Shown in pieces: positions 44,617-53,769 of a DNA stretch of 64,000 bases. The notes below the pieces were generated by a model. The model had not been told where the DNA came from, made no database searches, and was given only the letters and a program-made list of their open reading frames with translations. The DNA is from RFSX01 sp965230215. Its GTDB lineage: Bacteria > Bacteroidota > Bacteroidia > Chitinophagales > Saprospiraceae. The stretch is from the NCBI GenBank assembly GCA_965230215.1, contig CBDDKN010000001.1, positions 2,046,001 to 2,110,000 of the forward strand, given 5' to 3'. Position 1 is the first letter of the stretch. Every line of letters starts with the position of its first letter. The position numbers and the translations under genes are program-made.

Positions 44617-45639
44617 TCAATCATTATGCTTTGATAGTTTTGATACTTTTTCTTCAAGAATTAGTAGGGATGCTTCAAGTTGTTCAACTTTTATAACACG
44701 CTGTTTTAACTCTTTATTCTCTTCAGTTAACTCTTGAATGGCTTTAATTATAGGTGCTAGTAAGTCATTGTATCTGACCGACATAAAGTGATCCCTATTG
44801 TTTGGAATACTAACCATACCTGATTCACTTAATCCATGTTTTTCCAAGACTTCTAACAATTCCTGAGCTATCAAGCCCATCTCCAATTCTGGGTCATCAC
44901 TTTTAAGCCTTTGATACATAACTGGATTTAAATCATTAATAAGGTCCAGACCAGTCTCTAGTTTTTGTATATTCTTTTTTAATCTTCGATCAGATGATGC
45001 GCTAAATGCAACTTCACCCTCAATCACAGTTATAGCATCATTACCTATTCTTACTTTATTGGAAGCATTCACTTCAGCCAAGTAACCGATTGCCGTAGCA
45101 TTTGATAAATCTGCTGCTGAGACATCTGCTCCTCTACCTAAGGCAGTGTTTTGACTACCTGTGGTATTTGTGTTAAGAGTGGACCTTCCAATCGCAGTAT
45201 TTTCGTGACCTGAAATATTAGAAGTCATCGCGCCAATCCCATATGCAGTATTAAAATTACCAGAAACATTGTTTTTTAATGCAGATCTCCCACAAGCTAC
45301 ATTCCAAGCCCCAGTTGTGGTTGAATACATAGCTTCATATCCTACTGCTGTATTACGGTGTCCAGTTGTATTTAAATACAGTGTATATGGTCCAACAGAT
45401 GTGTTTTCGTATCCGCTTGTATTTGAATTAAGTGAGAATATACCCAATGCTGTATTCCCATTATTTGTACCATCATCATTTATTCCGGATTCGGCACCAA
45501 TAAAAACTGATGAATCACCCACAGCAGCTACAATATCTATTCTGCCTTCAATTTTTGCATTACCATCTAGGTCTATTTGATATTGCGCTTTTAGAACTAC
45601 AAAAAAACCTAGAATTATAATAGATAATATATATCGCAT
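44617..45639 (-). CDS. Tail-fibre-like protein with S74 intramolecular chaperone domain
   Basis: A 340-residue exported protein: signal peptide (MRYILSIIILGFFVVLKAQ), then repeats of the type NTAVGYEAM..TTTG..N (about 45-190), which form a trimeric beta-helix in phage-like fibres and Bacteroidota surface proteins. An S74 chaperone domain follows (about 215-340; SDRRLKKNIQKLETGLDLIN ... GLIAQELLEVLEKHG ... SVRYNDLLAPIIKAIQEL), and the protein ends in a coiled coil. S74 domains trimerise and often self-cleave at a Ser after folding, and the SSDRR context is present. A trimeric surface fibre is likely; the target is unknown. It converges on the T9SS gene with 52 bp between. Confidence 0.85.
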   Translation of the reverse strand: MRYILSIIILGFFVVLKAQYQIDLDGNAKIEGRIDIVAAVGDSSVFIGAESGINDDGTNNGNTALGIFSLNSNTSGYENTSVGPYTLYLNTTGHRNTAVGYEAMYSTTTGAWNVACGRSALKNNVSGNFNTAYGIGAMTSNISGHENTAIGRSTLNTNTTGSQNTALGRGADVSAADLSNATAIGYLAEVNASNKVRIGNDAITVIEGEVAFSASSDRRLKKNIQKLETGLDLINDLNPVMYQRLKSDDPELEMGLIAQELLEVLEKHGLSESGMVSIPNNRDHFMSVRYNDLLAPIIKAIQELTEENKELKQRVIKVEQLEASLLILEEKVSKLSKHND

Positions 45640-45739
45640 TTTTTATGATTTAATTTTCAATACAATGAATAAAGTTACCAAAAGAAGAACTATTGGAAAA
45701 ATAGCTTAATATTCAGTCCAGTTAATGCTGAGTTTTAGA

Positions 45740-45886
45740 TTAGTTTATTCGCAAAGAGATTGCATCAAATCTTACAAAGTCTAAAGCCTTCATATTATAA
45801 ATTGGGAGCTGCAATAGATCTTCAATTGCCATCTCATGATTTATTATTTCTTTAAACTTGGATTTATAATTGCTCTGGTGTCTTTC
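45740..45886 (-). pseudogene. Possible coding remnant in a 614-bp gap
   Basis: The gap 45640-46253 is AT-rich with no gene-length frame. On the minus strand one stop-to-stop stretch reads protein-like (ERHQSNYKSKFKEIINHE, then MAIEDLLQLPIYNMKALDFV and RFDAISLRIN) without a good start, and MPNEKSLGKTPEQL runs into a stop in the neighbouring frame just upstream. It may be the 3' end of a decayed gene; chance is also possible. I see nothing else in this gap. Confidence 0.2.
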
Positions 45887-46253
45887 CTAATGACTTCTCA
45901 TTTGGCATATTTGTTAAAGCTGAGCATAGCATAAACTAACTGTTTTCAAATTTATTTTGATCAATATGTTGAGTAAAAACTAAATTACAGTAGGCACGAT
46001 AAGGAAAATGGGGCAAAATAGTATAGCCGTTGCAGAAATCTTTAGAGAAATTTAAAATTACCCCACAATTTAATTGTTAGGGTTAATCAACTTTAAAAAT
46101 CCAAAAGGTGAATTATAGATATAATAAGACTGGAAAAATAGAAATACAATATAAATACCAAACTGTTCAAATTGAAACCTTCTTAATTTAGAAACATTTG
46201 TATTATTCAATTAAGGATCACCATATTTTATTAAACAATAACTAAAATTATTT

Positions 46254-46556
46254 CTAGAATGTATATTCGGAATCTACTTCAATAACTTTAGAAGAAATTA
46301 ATCTATACGATTGAAAAAGAAAATCATATCCTGGATCACCTTTTGGAATTATGTCATCAAAAAGTTCTTCTCCATTTCTGTCATATATTGAACAACTAAA
46401 TGAATGAACATTCCCATTGCTCCCAGAATTTTCACAAAGAATAACAGATTTACCTATATAGTTTTTATTTACACAGAGTAAACCTCTTTCTTTCTCCCAT
46501 GGACTTGTTTCATCATCAACAAATAATTTCAATATGTTTTTGATACGGTCATTCAT
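46254..46556 (-). CDS. Hypothetical protein (100 aa) coupled to a membrane protein
   Basis: A 100-residue soluble protein with no family I recognise. It opens MNDRIKNILKLFVDDETSPW and has a compact mixed alpha/beta pattern with CVNKNYIGKSVILCENSG and FSCSIYDRNGEELFDDIIPK; there is no signal peptide or membrane segment. Its ATG overlaps the stop of the upstream two-helix membrane gene by 4 bp, so the two are probably made together and may form one unit. Its content is AT-rich and neighbour-like. Confidence 0.6.
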   Translation of the reverse strand: MNDRIKNILKLFVDDETSPWEKERGLLCVNKNYIGKSVILCENSGSNGNVHSFSCSIYDRNGEELFDDIIPKGDPGYDFLFQSYRLISSKVIEVDSEYTF

Positions 46557-47095
46557 AATTCTCCTTTAAGATTGTTTAATCTATCTAACAAATTATCTAA
46601 TTTTTTAGTTGCATTCATAGAGACAATAATAATGTTTAGATCATCAATATCCTTATTTGTTAATGCATACAATGATTGCTCAACCTTTTTAAATTCTTTC
46701 TCTGCTTTAGTTATTTGATTTAGATTTAAAGTTTTACAGCGTTTTAGGCAATCCCTTAATTTATTGGAATCTTTTGACAAAGTATAATAGGCATTCAAAT
46801 GGTCTCTCTTCTTTAATGCCCTTATTGTTCTATAAAGACTATATCTCAATTCATTTACATTATTCTTAACAAATTCATCATTAAGGTTTTGCAACCTATT
46901 ATTCCCTATTAGAAGTTCTCTAATAGTTATTACAAAAGCCACAGTTGTTATGAATAACGCTATGAATGGGATCCAATCAAAAACAGAATTTGAGTGCAAT
47001 ATAAATGGCATTAAGGCTACATAGTATACAGAAATGATAAACATGATAATTAATTCACATATTAATTTTATCTGATTTATTTTATCAATTTTCAA
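46553..47095 (-). CDS. Two-helix membrane protein with cytoplasmic coiled-coil tail
   Basis: A 180-residue protein with two N-terminal transmembrane helices (about 11-33 and 42-62; KLICELIIMFIISVYYVALM and WIPFIALFITTVAFVITIRE). A long Lys/Leu/Asn-rich helical tail follows (about 63-180) that is likely coiled coil and cytoplasmic (ELRYSLYRTIRALKKRDHLN, DDLNIIIVSMNATKKLDNLL). No family recognised. It is coupled to the 100-aa gene. The layout of two helices plus a cytosolic domain and a small partner resembles some membrane-acting effector pairs, but nothing proves this. Confidence 0.6.
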   Translation of the reverse strand: MKIDKINQIKLICELIIMFIISVYYVALMPFILHSNSVFDWIPFIALFITTVAFVITIRELLIGNNRLQNLNDEFVKNNVNELRYSLYRTIRALKKRDHLNAYYTLSKDSNKLRDCLKRCKTLNLNQITKAEKEFKKVEQSLYALTNKDIDDLNIIIVSMNATKKLDNLLDRLNNLKGEL

Positions 47096-47173
47096 TTGAT
47101 CTATTATTTGATAATTTCTTGAAACAAAGTCAAACTAAATCTCTTAAAATTTACCATTTCTGATCAAGACAAT

Positions 47174-50100
47174 TTACTGTTTTACCAATCTTTCAACAAT
47201 AAATGCACCACTATCACTTTCGATTACAATTAAATACAAGCCAGAATTCAAAATTGAGATATTAATGGGGCTTAAATCTACTGTTCCTTGCAATACAACC
47301 TGTCCTTTATAATTATAAAAACTGTATCGCAATCCAGTTACTGATGAGTCTACATATAAGAATTCAGACATTGGATTTGGATATATATCGACACTATGTC
47401 CGTCAATTTCATGAATTGAAACAGTTCCATCCATTCCATCACAATCCTCATCAATCCCATTGCCTGGAACTTCCATCGCACCAGGATTGATTGCAGCATT
47501 AGTATCGTCACAATCAAAATCTGAATTCCATCCATCTCCATCTAAGTCAATAATTTCAGCTACGCCATCACAATCTTCGTCTATAGTATTATTTGGTATT
47601 TCATTCACTCCAGGGTTGATATTTTCATCCTGATCATTACAATCGGTGTTATCCAAAACATAACCTACAGGAGGGCTACATGAGCTTTGTATCTGTGTAG
47701 AATTACCGTAACCATCTAAATCAAAGTCTAAATAATAATCAATTGAAGAAAGTGGTTGAACCTCTATAAAATATTCAGCATTACAGCCACAGCTATCTTC
47801 GCTCATATATGTCAAAATATTGTTATCTGGGATTTCATCAAGAAATATTAATCCAGCAGGCCAATCATAATTATTCACTAATCCAGGGTCCCATCCATTT
47901 AACAATTCATCTTCACATATATAATGTTCACCAAAACTGATTGAATCAGAAGGAAGTACTTTAATGTTTATACAGCAAGAGTCACAGAATAATATTTCAC
48001 AATAAGAATCAATGCTTTCAAGACAAATGTCAAATTCCAAAGGTGCTTCTGTATCATTTAAAATATTAAGCAAGAAGTTATCCGTACTATCTATAATAGA
48101 ATTATGTGTTAAGATTGAATCTCCATTTGTTGGAGGTGAAACCGAATATGTGAATTCAATATCAAATTCAGGATTAAAATATCCATTATCTTCATATGAA
48201 GAATTTTGAGTAGGAGAATCATTCAAGTGCATTGGAATGATTTCAATTTGAGTATTATTACAAATCTCAAACGTATTATCCGACAAAACATTTGTATTAC
48301 AGCCCCTAACATCAAGCATTGTCGGAGTATCTAATTTATATGGCAAGACAGATTCAACTCCTAGCATATATTCACAAACAGAGCCACCACAACCATCAAT
48401 AAATATATAATATGGTTTGCCCACGGATAAAGGAGCAGAGAATGACATTACATCAAGATTGTCTAAATCACAAAAATTATATCCTAAATAACAATCTCCA
48501 TTGTCAATATCACATGCTTCCAATATACCAAACTGCATCCCAATTGTATTATATATTCCTGGCTCACAAAATATTGGTTCTAATTCTAACGATATCTTAT
48601 CACTTCCTGCAACAAAACCAAACCAAGTCATATTCTGTGCTCCATCATAAGTTCCAGAACAAGTAATGTCTGGTTGATCAGGTTGAGGATCAACTCCCAG
48701 GAATTCTGGTAATACTCCTGTAAAGTTATTCAGTGAAGATTGTGCATCACAAGTAAACAACCCACAGTTTAATATATCTGCACAAGATGTACAAGTAATA
48801 TTCTCATATAATACTCCATCACAATTCTCATCAATCTCGTTTCCATCAATTTCCTGAGCATTTGGATTTACATTTGGATTTGTGTCATCACAGTCAAGAT
48901 TATTATCTGACCACCCCGTAGTTAACTCCCAAGCTATCATAGTACTATCAATAATTCCAAAACCATCATTATCATTATCGACAAAGTATTTTTTAGGAGC
49001 ATACAAAAAAGCTGACCCACTATTGATACCATTAACATCATCCTGTGAAGCTCCTACAATAAATAAGCTATCATTTAAGGCCAATGATGAGCCATATCTC
49101 TGTGCAAGAATAGTTTCAGGCATTAAAAACCTAGTACTCATCCATGAGTTATCTCTATTTTCAAATAGGTAAACAGCTCCAAACTTTTGTGAGATATCAT
49201 TATAACCAGGAGCACTAACTAATATAAAATTTTCATTAATAGATACTTCATCACCAAAAAGATCAGATGATCTACCTGTTGGTGGTATAAGCTTAGTTTC
49301 ATCCCAACTATTTCCTGTCCATTCAAACAAGTATACTGATCCAGAATGAGTATCATAAACATTATCTTTGTTGCTTCCTACAACGAACTTGTCTTGATGA
49401 ACACAGACTGACACACCAAAATCATCTTGTGTATCATCACCATCAGATGCAATGATCTTAGTCTCTTTCCAGAAATTTCCAATTTTTTCGTACAAATAAG
49501 TAGCACCACAGCCGTTAACTAACCCGTTTGCTCTAGGAGCCCCTACTAATACCCTATTACCATGAATTGACACCGATGATCCAAAATGATTGCCATCAAA
49601 ATGATCCGATGCTTGTAACTTGGTTTCATTCCAATTCATACCGTCATATTCATATATATAAATTGAAGCTGGTCCAGAACTACTTTCTCTGCCTGAATTA
49701 GATGATGCAACTATACTAGTTCCATTAATATCAATATTAAAACCAAAGAAATCATCTTGTTCAGCATCACTGGGAACAATCTTAGTTTCCACCCAATCTG
49801 TGCCATTATATTCATAGACATATATTGAACCAACATCAAGATCTATATTATTATCGCGCGGAGATCCAACAACCACAAAGTTTCCATCCATTGCTACTGA
49901 TACTCCATAGTTATCATCATCCGTTGTGTCTGATCCAACAATTTTAGTTTCCGCCCAATCCATGCCATTATATTCATAGATATAAGCAGCGCCGCTATTT
50001 ACTCCACTAGAATTATTTTCATACGCACCGATAACAATTCTTGATCCATCCAAGTCAGTTGATATTCCATAATAGTCTTTTGACTCTCCATCACTAGCAA

Positions 50101-50806
50101 TGAATTTATTATTACAAACTGCTTCTAAAGTTGACTGACAAACTACATTAATTAAAAAAGAACGTATCATACTATTTCCGCAGTCATCAGTAATTATGTA
50201 GTCGACTTTTGTAGTCCCTAAACCAAAAGTATCTTTAGGTGAATGTGATGATTCAAAAGTGACGAGAGAATCACAATCATCAATAAAATGTAGATCTGGT
50301 TCCAGTGGCCAGTCCCAACTTTCTCCAGTTAATGGGTTTGAAAATTGATTGTTTAGGAATATGAATCCTGAGTTACAATCATCAACAAATACTTCGATAT
50401 CATTTGGAATAGCCTCCAAACCCGCCAAAGTTAAGCTCGGCTCAATTATATCAAAAAATATAAATTGCTCAGACTCGGTTTCAATCGGACTATTACAATC
50501 ATCAGATATTGTCCATGTAACTGTTACTATTCTTCCACAATTATTATAATCACCCCAATTGGCAGGATCATAATCATTCTCAATAACAATATTGCCACAG
50601 CCAGAAACCGCTTCTCCACATGATCCAAAAGAATTTAACCATTCTTGAAAAATCTCTTCCTGAGCATCATTATTATTAATACAATCGGTAGCTATTGAAC
50701 AAGGACTGCTTAATACTGTGATTTGAGATAGCGAAGAGTAGCATAGGAATAACATAAAAGATAATGCAATTATCAATTTACTCATATGCTTTTCGGAAGT
50801 CTTCAT
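47174..50806 (-). CDS. FG-GAP/beta-propeller and MopE-repeat surface protein with T9SS sorting domain
   Basis: A 1210-residue exported protein. A signal peptide (up to about residue 27) and an HYR-like region (about 30-225) come first. Then follow about seven FG-GAP-like repeats (about 230-605; DYYGISTDLDGSRIVIGAYE ... GAAYIYEYNGMDWAETKIV), which form a propeller. After the first Asp-rich MopE/thrombospondin-like calcium-binding repeat (DNDGFGIIDS ... DCDDTNPNVNPNAQEIDGNE) is a domain of unknown type (about 665-1030). Two more MopE-like repeats (NDQDENINPGVNEIPNNTID; DCDDTNAAINPGAMEVPGNG) precede the T9SS domain (about 1140-1210; IYPNPMSEFLYVD ... GLYLIVI). Adhesion or matrix binding is likely. 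It is divergent from hsdM. Confidence 0.85.
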   Translation of the reverse strand: MKTSEKHMSKLIIALSFMLFLCYSSLSQITVLSSPCSIATDCINNNDAQEEIFQEWLNSFGSCGEAVSGCGNIVIENDYDPANWGDYNNCGRIVTVTWTISDDCNSPIETESEQFIFFDIIEPSLTLAGLEAIPNDIEVFVDDCNSGFIFLNNQFSNPLTGESWDWPLEPDLHFIDDCDSLVTFESSHSPKDTFGLGTTKVDYIITDDCGNSMIRSFLINVVCQSTLEAVCNNKFIASDGESKDYYGISTDLDGSRIVIGAYENNSSGVNSGAAYIYEYNGMDWAETKIVGSDTTDDDNYGVSVAMDGNFVVVGSPRDNNIDLDVGSIYVYEYNGTDWVETKIVPSDAEQDDFFGFNIDINGTSIVASSNSGRESSSGPASIYIYEYDGMNWNETKLQASDHFDGNHFGSSVSIHGNRVLVGAPRANGLVNGCGATYLYEKIGNFWKETKIIASDGDDTQDDFGVSVCVHQDKFVVGSNKDNVYDTHSGSVYLFEWTGNSWDETKLIPPTGRSSDLFGDEVSINENFILVSAPGYNDISQKFGAVYLFENRDNSWMSTRFLMPETILAQRYGSSLALNDSLFIVGASQDDVNGINSGSAFLYAPKKYFVDNDNDGFGIIDSTMIAWELTTGWSDNNLDCDDTNPNVNPNAQEIDGNEIDENCDGVLYENITCTSCADILNCGLFTCDAQSSLNNFTGVLPEFLGVDPQPDQPDITCSGTYDGAQNMTWFGFVAGSDKISLELEPIFCEPGIYNTIGMQFGILEACDIDNGDCYLGYNFCDLDNLDVMSFSAPLSVGKPYYIFIDGCGGSVCEYMLGVESVLPYKLDTPTMLDVRGCNTNVLSDNTFEICNNTQIEIIPMHLNDSPTQNSSYEDNGYFNPEFDIEFTYSVSPPTNGDSILTHNSIIDSTDNFLLNILNDTEAPLEFDICLESIDSYCEILFCDSCCINIKVLPSDSISFGEHYICEDELLNGWDPGLVNNYDWPAGLIFLDEIPDNNILTYMSEDSCGCNAEYFIEVQPLSSIDYYLDFDLDGYGNSTQIQSSCSPPVGYVLDNTDCNDQDENINPGVNEIPNNTIDEDCDGVAEIIDLDGDGWNSDFDCDDTNAAINPGAMEVPGNGIDEDCDGMDGTVSIHEIDGHSVDIYPNPMSEFLYVDSSVTGLRYSFYNYKGQVVLQGTVDLSPINISILNSGLYLIVIESDSGAFIVERLVKQ

Positions 50807-50866
50807 ATAATAATAATTGTACTTTGTCTATATACAATATAACTAATTGAGAGTACATGATGTTAG

Positions 50867-50899
50867 TTTTTGACTTTAAATTGTAAACCATTAACTTGT
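50867..50899 (+). promoter_or_regulatory. Putative Bacteroidota-type promoter of the hsd operon
   Basis: TTTTTG (50867-50872), exactly 19 bases, then TAACTTGT (50892-50899) fits the TTTG-N19-TAnnTTTG consensus with one or two deviations in the -7 box. The -7 box ends 33 bp before the hsdM ATG. I see no operator-like palindrome around it. Confidence 0.45.
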
Positions 50900-50932
50900 G
50901 GTAATACCTAATTAACTCAATTTCCTAACCCA

Positions 50933-52510
50933 ATGGCCAAAGCAGATATAAACTTTGAAAAAGAATTGTGGGATGCAGCTAATGAGCTTAGAGGCGCTGT
51001 ATCAGAAAACAATTATAAGAACTACATACTCCCTCTAGTCTTCTTAAAGCACTTAAGCGAGAGATATGAAGTAGTGAGAGATGAGTTGACTGACTTGCTT
51101 TCAGATCCTCAATCTGAATACTATACAACGGATAAAAACGAGATCAATTATGTCCTTGAGGATGTTGATGAATATAGGTCAAGAAGTACATTCAAAATCC
51201 CTAAAGAAGCTTCTTGGGATTACCTTAAAGACAATGCCGAACAAGACAATATAAAGGTTATAGTAGACGATGCTTTTGATACAATTCAAGATCTACTTAC
51301 AGAGCATAACAATCAACTAAGTAACCTGCTACCCCGCATATTTGTAAAGAGTGAACTATCTGCCAGACAAACAGGAGGGATCATTAATCTACTTTCAGAT
51401 CCCAAGTTCTCAGCTAAAGAAAATCCAGAATCAGATATACTAGGTAGGATATATGAATACTACATAGGCAAGTTTGCAATGGCTGAAGGATCTGGTGCTG
51501 GACAGTTCTTTACACCTGGAAGTATAGTAAGGTTACTTGTCAACTTATTAGAACCATATAAAGGAAGAATATTTGATCCTGCTTGTGGTAGTGGAGGCAT
51601 GTTTGTTCAAAGTGTAAAGTTCATCAATGAGCATGGAGGAGACAAGAAAGATGTTTCTATCTATGGCCAGGAGATGACTGCGCAAACTCTTAGGTTATGT
51701 CTCATGAACCTGATGCTAAGAGACCTTTCTTTTGACATCAAACTAGGCAATTCATTATTGGATGATAAATTCCCTGACCTTAAAGCAGATTATGTTATCG
51801 CCAATCCCCCATTTAATGTGAGCAGCTGGCATCCTGAAGACCTCCCCGAACATGATCCAAGATTATTTGGGCCTAGAGAAGAATATACCACTGATGGCAA
51901 CGCTAATTATATGTGGATGCAAACATTTTGGCATCACCTTAGTGAAACCGGAACTGCAGGTATTGTAATGGCTAACGGTGCCATGACATCTAATTCCAAG
52001 GGTGAAAGGAATGTGAGAGAGCATATGGTTGAGCATAATATGATAGATGCTATTGTAAGACTGCCTGATAAACTATTTATGACTACGGGTATTCCAGCTT
52101 GTTTATTTATTCTTAGTAAAAACAGAGACGGGAAAGATGGCAAACAAAGAAATAGATTGGATGAAGTTCTATTTATTGATGCTGCTAAGATGGGTAAGAT
52201 GGCTTCTAGACGGCTAAGAGTTTTTGAAGAGCAAGACATAGCCAGAATAGCGGACAAATATCATCAATGGAAGACTGATTTAAATACATATGAAGATGAG
52301 TTAGGGTTCTGCAAAAGTACTTCTAAAGAGGAAGTGGTTAAACAAGACTACAAGTTAACTCCAGGTATTTATGTCGGCACAGAGGAGGAAGAAGATGACG
52401 GTATCCCTTTTGAGCAAAAAATGGATACTCTAAAGAGTCAGTTAGAAGAGCAGTTTGAAAGAGGAGACCAATTAAAGAAAAAGATATTAGAGAGTTTTGA
52501 TAAGTATTAA
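50933..52510 (+). CDS. hsdM: Type I restriction-modification DNA methyltransferase subunit
   Basis: A 525-residue N6-adenine methyltransferase. The N-terminal HsdM helical domain (about 5-135; DINFEKELWDAANELRGAVS) is followed by the AdoMet-binding and catalytic domain. GAGQFFTPGSIVRLLV leads to motif I FDPACGSGGMF near 214, and motif IV is NPPF (DYVIANPPFNVSSW, near 290). The C-terminal part (about 400-525) is Glu/Lys-rich and helical and would contact HsdS. It methylates the bipartite site chosen by HsdS and protects host DNA. It is the first gene of hsdM-hsdS-hsdR; hsdS starts 2 bp after its stop. Confidence 0.96.
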   Translation: MAKADINFEKELWDAANELRGAVSENNYKNYILPLVFLKHLSERYEVVRDELTDLLSDPQSEYYTTDKNEINYVLEDVDEYRSRSTFKIPKEASWDYLKDNAEQDNIKVIVDDAFDTIQDLLTEHNNQLSNLLPRIFVKSELSARQTGGIINLLSDPKFSAKENPESDILGRIYEYYIGKFAMAEGSGAGQFFTPGSIVRLLVNLLEPYKGRIFDPACGSGGMFVQSVKFINEHGGDKKDVSIYGQEMTAQTLRLCLMNLMLRDLSFDIKLGNSLLDDKFPDLKADYVIANPPFNVSSWHPEDLPEHDPRLFGPREEYTTDGNANYMWMQTFWHHLSETGTAGIVMANGAMTSNSKGERNVREHMVEHNMIDAIVRLPDKLFMTTGIPACLFILSKNRDGKDGKQRNRLDEVLFIDAAKMGKMASRRLRVFEEQDIARIADKYHQWKTDLNTYEDELGFCKSTSKEEVVKQDYKLTPGIYVGTEEEEDDGIPFEQKMDTLKSQLEEQFERGDQLKKKILESFDKY

Positions 52511-52512
52511 AA

Positions 52513-53769
52513 ATGAATGAAGACTGGAACAATTATACTTTAGAAGACCTAATATCTTTAAATAAAGAATCAATAAAGGTTGCTGAATTCAAAGATCAGA
52601 TCTACCTTGGTCTTGAGCATGTAAAACAAAACTCTTTTGCTTTAAATGGCATTGGAAATGCAAAAGATGTCAATAGTAATAAGTATATATTTAAGTCAAA
52701 TCAAGTACTATATGGTAAGATAAGGCCATACTTCAGAAAAGTTTACAAACCAGATTTTTCAGGCATATGTTCAACAGATTTTTTAATTTTTAGTACAAAG
52801 GATTCAGAAAAGCTAAATCAAGATTATTTATACTCATTCATTAGAACCCAAGAATTTACTGATAAAGCCACTGAAATGAGTTCTGGAACCAAGATGCCTA
52901 GAGCTGATTGGTCATTATTAAAAAAATTAGAATACTCATTCCCTCCTGTTAAAGAACAAAAAGCCATTGCATCCATCCTCTCAGCCATAGATAACAAAAT
53001 AGCACTCAACCTCCAAATGAATAAGACGTTGGAGGAAATGGCTATGACGCTTTACAAACATTGGTTTATTGACTTTGGACCTTTTAAGGATGGTAAGTTT
53101 GTAGAGTCTGAGCTAGGGATGATTCCTGAAGGATGGGAGGTAATAAGAATTAGTGATATTACGGAAACTACTGATTATGTTGCTAATGGTAGTTTTAAAT
53201 CACTAAAAGAAAATGTAAAAACATTTGACACAATTAATTATGCATTGTACATAAGATTAGTTGATTATAATAATAGTTTCAAAGACTCCCTTAAGTACGT
53301 CAATCAATCTTCTTTTGAATTTTTAAGTAAATCCCAATTATATGGAGACGAAGTAATTATTTCTAATGTTGGTGCTAATGCGGGGACTGTTTTTAGACCA
53401 CCAAAATGGCTAAGGATGCCTATGACTTTAGGTAGCAACTCTATCATGATAAAAGAATGTCCTTATAATGAAATTCTATTTCAATATTTCAAAAGTTATT
53501 TAGGTCAAAATGCTTTGAAAAATATTATGACTGGTAGTGCTCAACCTAAATTTAATAAGACCGACTTTAGGGCTCTTAGATTTTGTTTACCCCCTGTAGA
53601 AGTTTGCCACCAAATAGAAACTAAGTTATATAAGATTCAAGAGCTCATTATTCATAATACCAGTGAAAACCATCTTCTAGCCAACTTGAGATCTAGCTTA
53701 TTGCCCAAACTCATTAGTGGCCAAGTAAGACTTAAAGAATTTGAAAAACAAGTCTCTGAAGCCTTATGA
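52513..53769 (+). CDS. hsdS: Type I restriction-modification specificity subunit
   Basis: A 418-residue protein with the two-fold HsdS layout. Target-recognition domain 1 (about 1-145) is followed by the conserved helical spacer (PPVKEQKAIASILSAIDNKI, then QMNKTLEEMAMTLYKHWF). TRD2 (about 190-355) is followed by the second spacer (PPVEVCHQIETKLYKIQELI ... SSLLPKLISGQVRL). The TRDs are the only part not alike between relatives and cannot be translated into a DNA site by eye. It overlaps hsdR by 4 bp. Both TRDs are intact; no inverted repeats or partial hsdS genes suggest phase-variable shuffling in this window. Confidence 0.94.
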   Translation: MNEDWNNYTLEDLISLNKESIKVAEFKDQIYLGLEHVKQNSFALNGIGNAKDVNSNKYIFKSNQVLYGKIRPYFRKVYKPDFSGICSTDFLIFSTKDSEKLNQDYLYSFIRTQEFTDKATEMSSGTKMPRADWSLLKKLEYSFPPVKEQKAIASILSAIDNKIALNLQMNKTLEEMAMTLYKHWFIDFGPFKDGKFVESELGMIPEGWEVIRISDITETTDYVANGSFKSLKENVKTFDTINYALYIRLVDYNNSFKDSLKYVNQSSFEFLSKSQLYGDEVIISNVGANAGTVFRPPKWLRMPMTLGSNSIMIKECPYNEILFQYFKSYLGQNALKNIMTGSAQPKFNKTDFRALRFCLPPVEVCHQIETKLYKIQELIIHNTSENHLLANLRSSLLPKLISGQVRLKEFEKQVSEAL

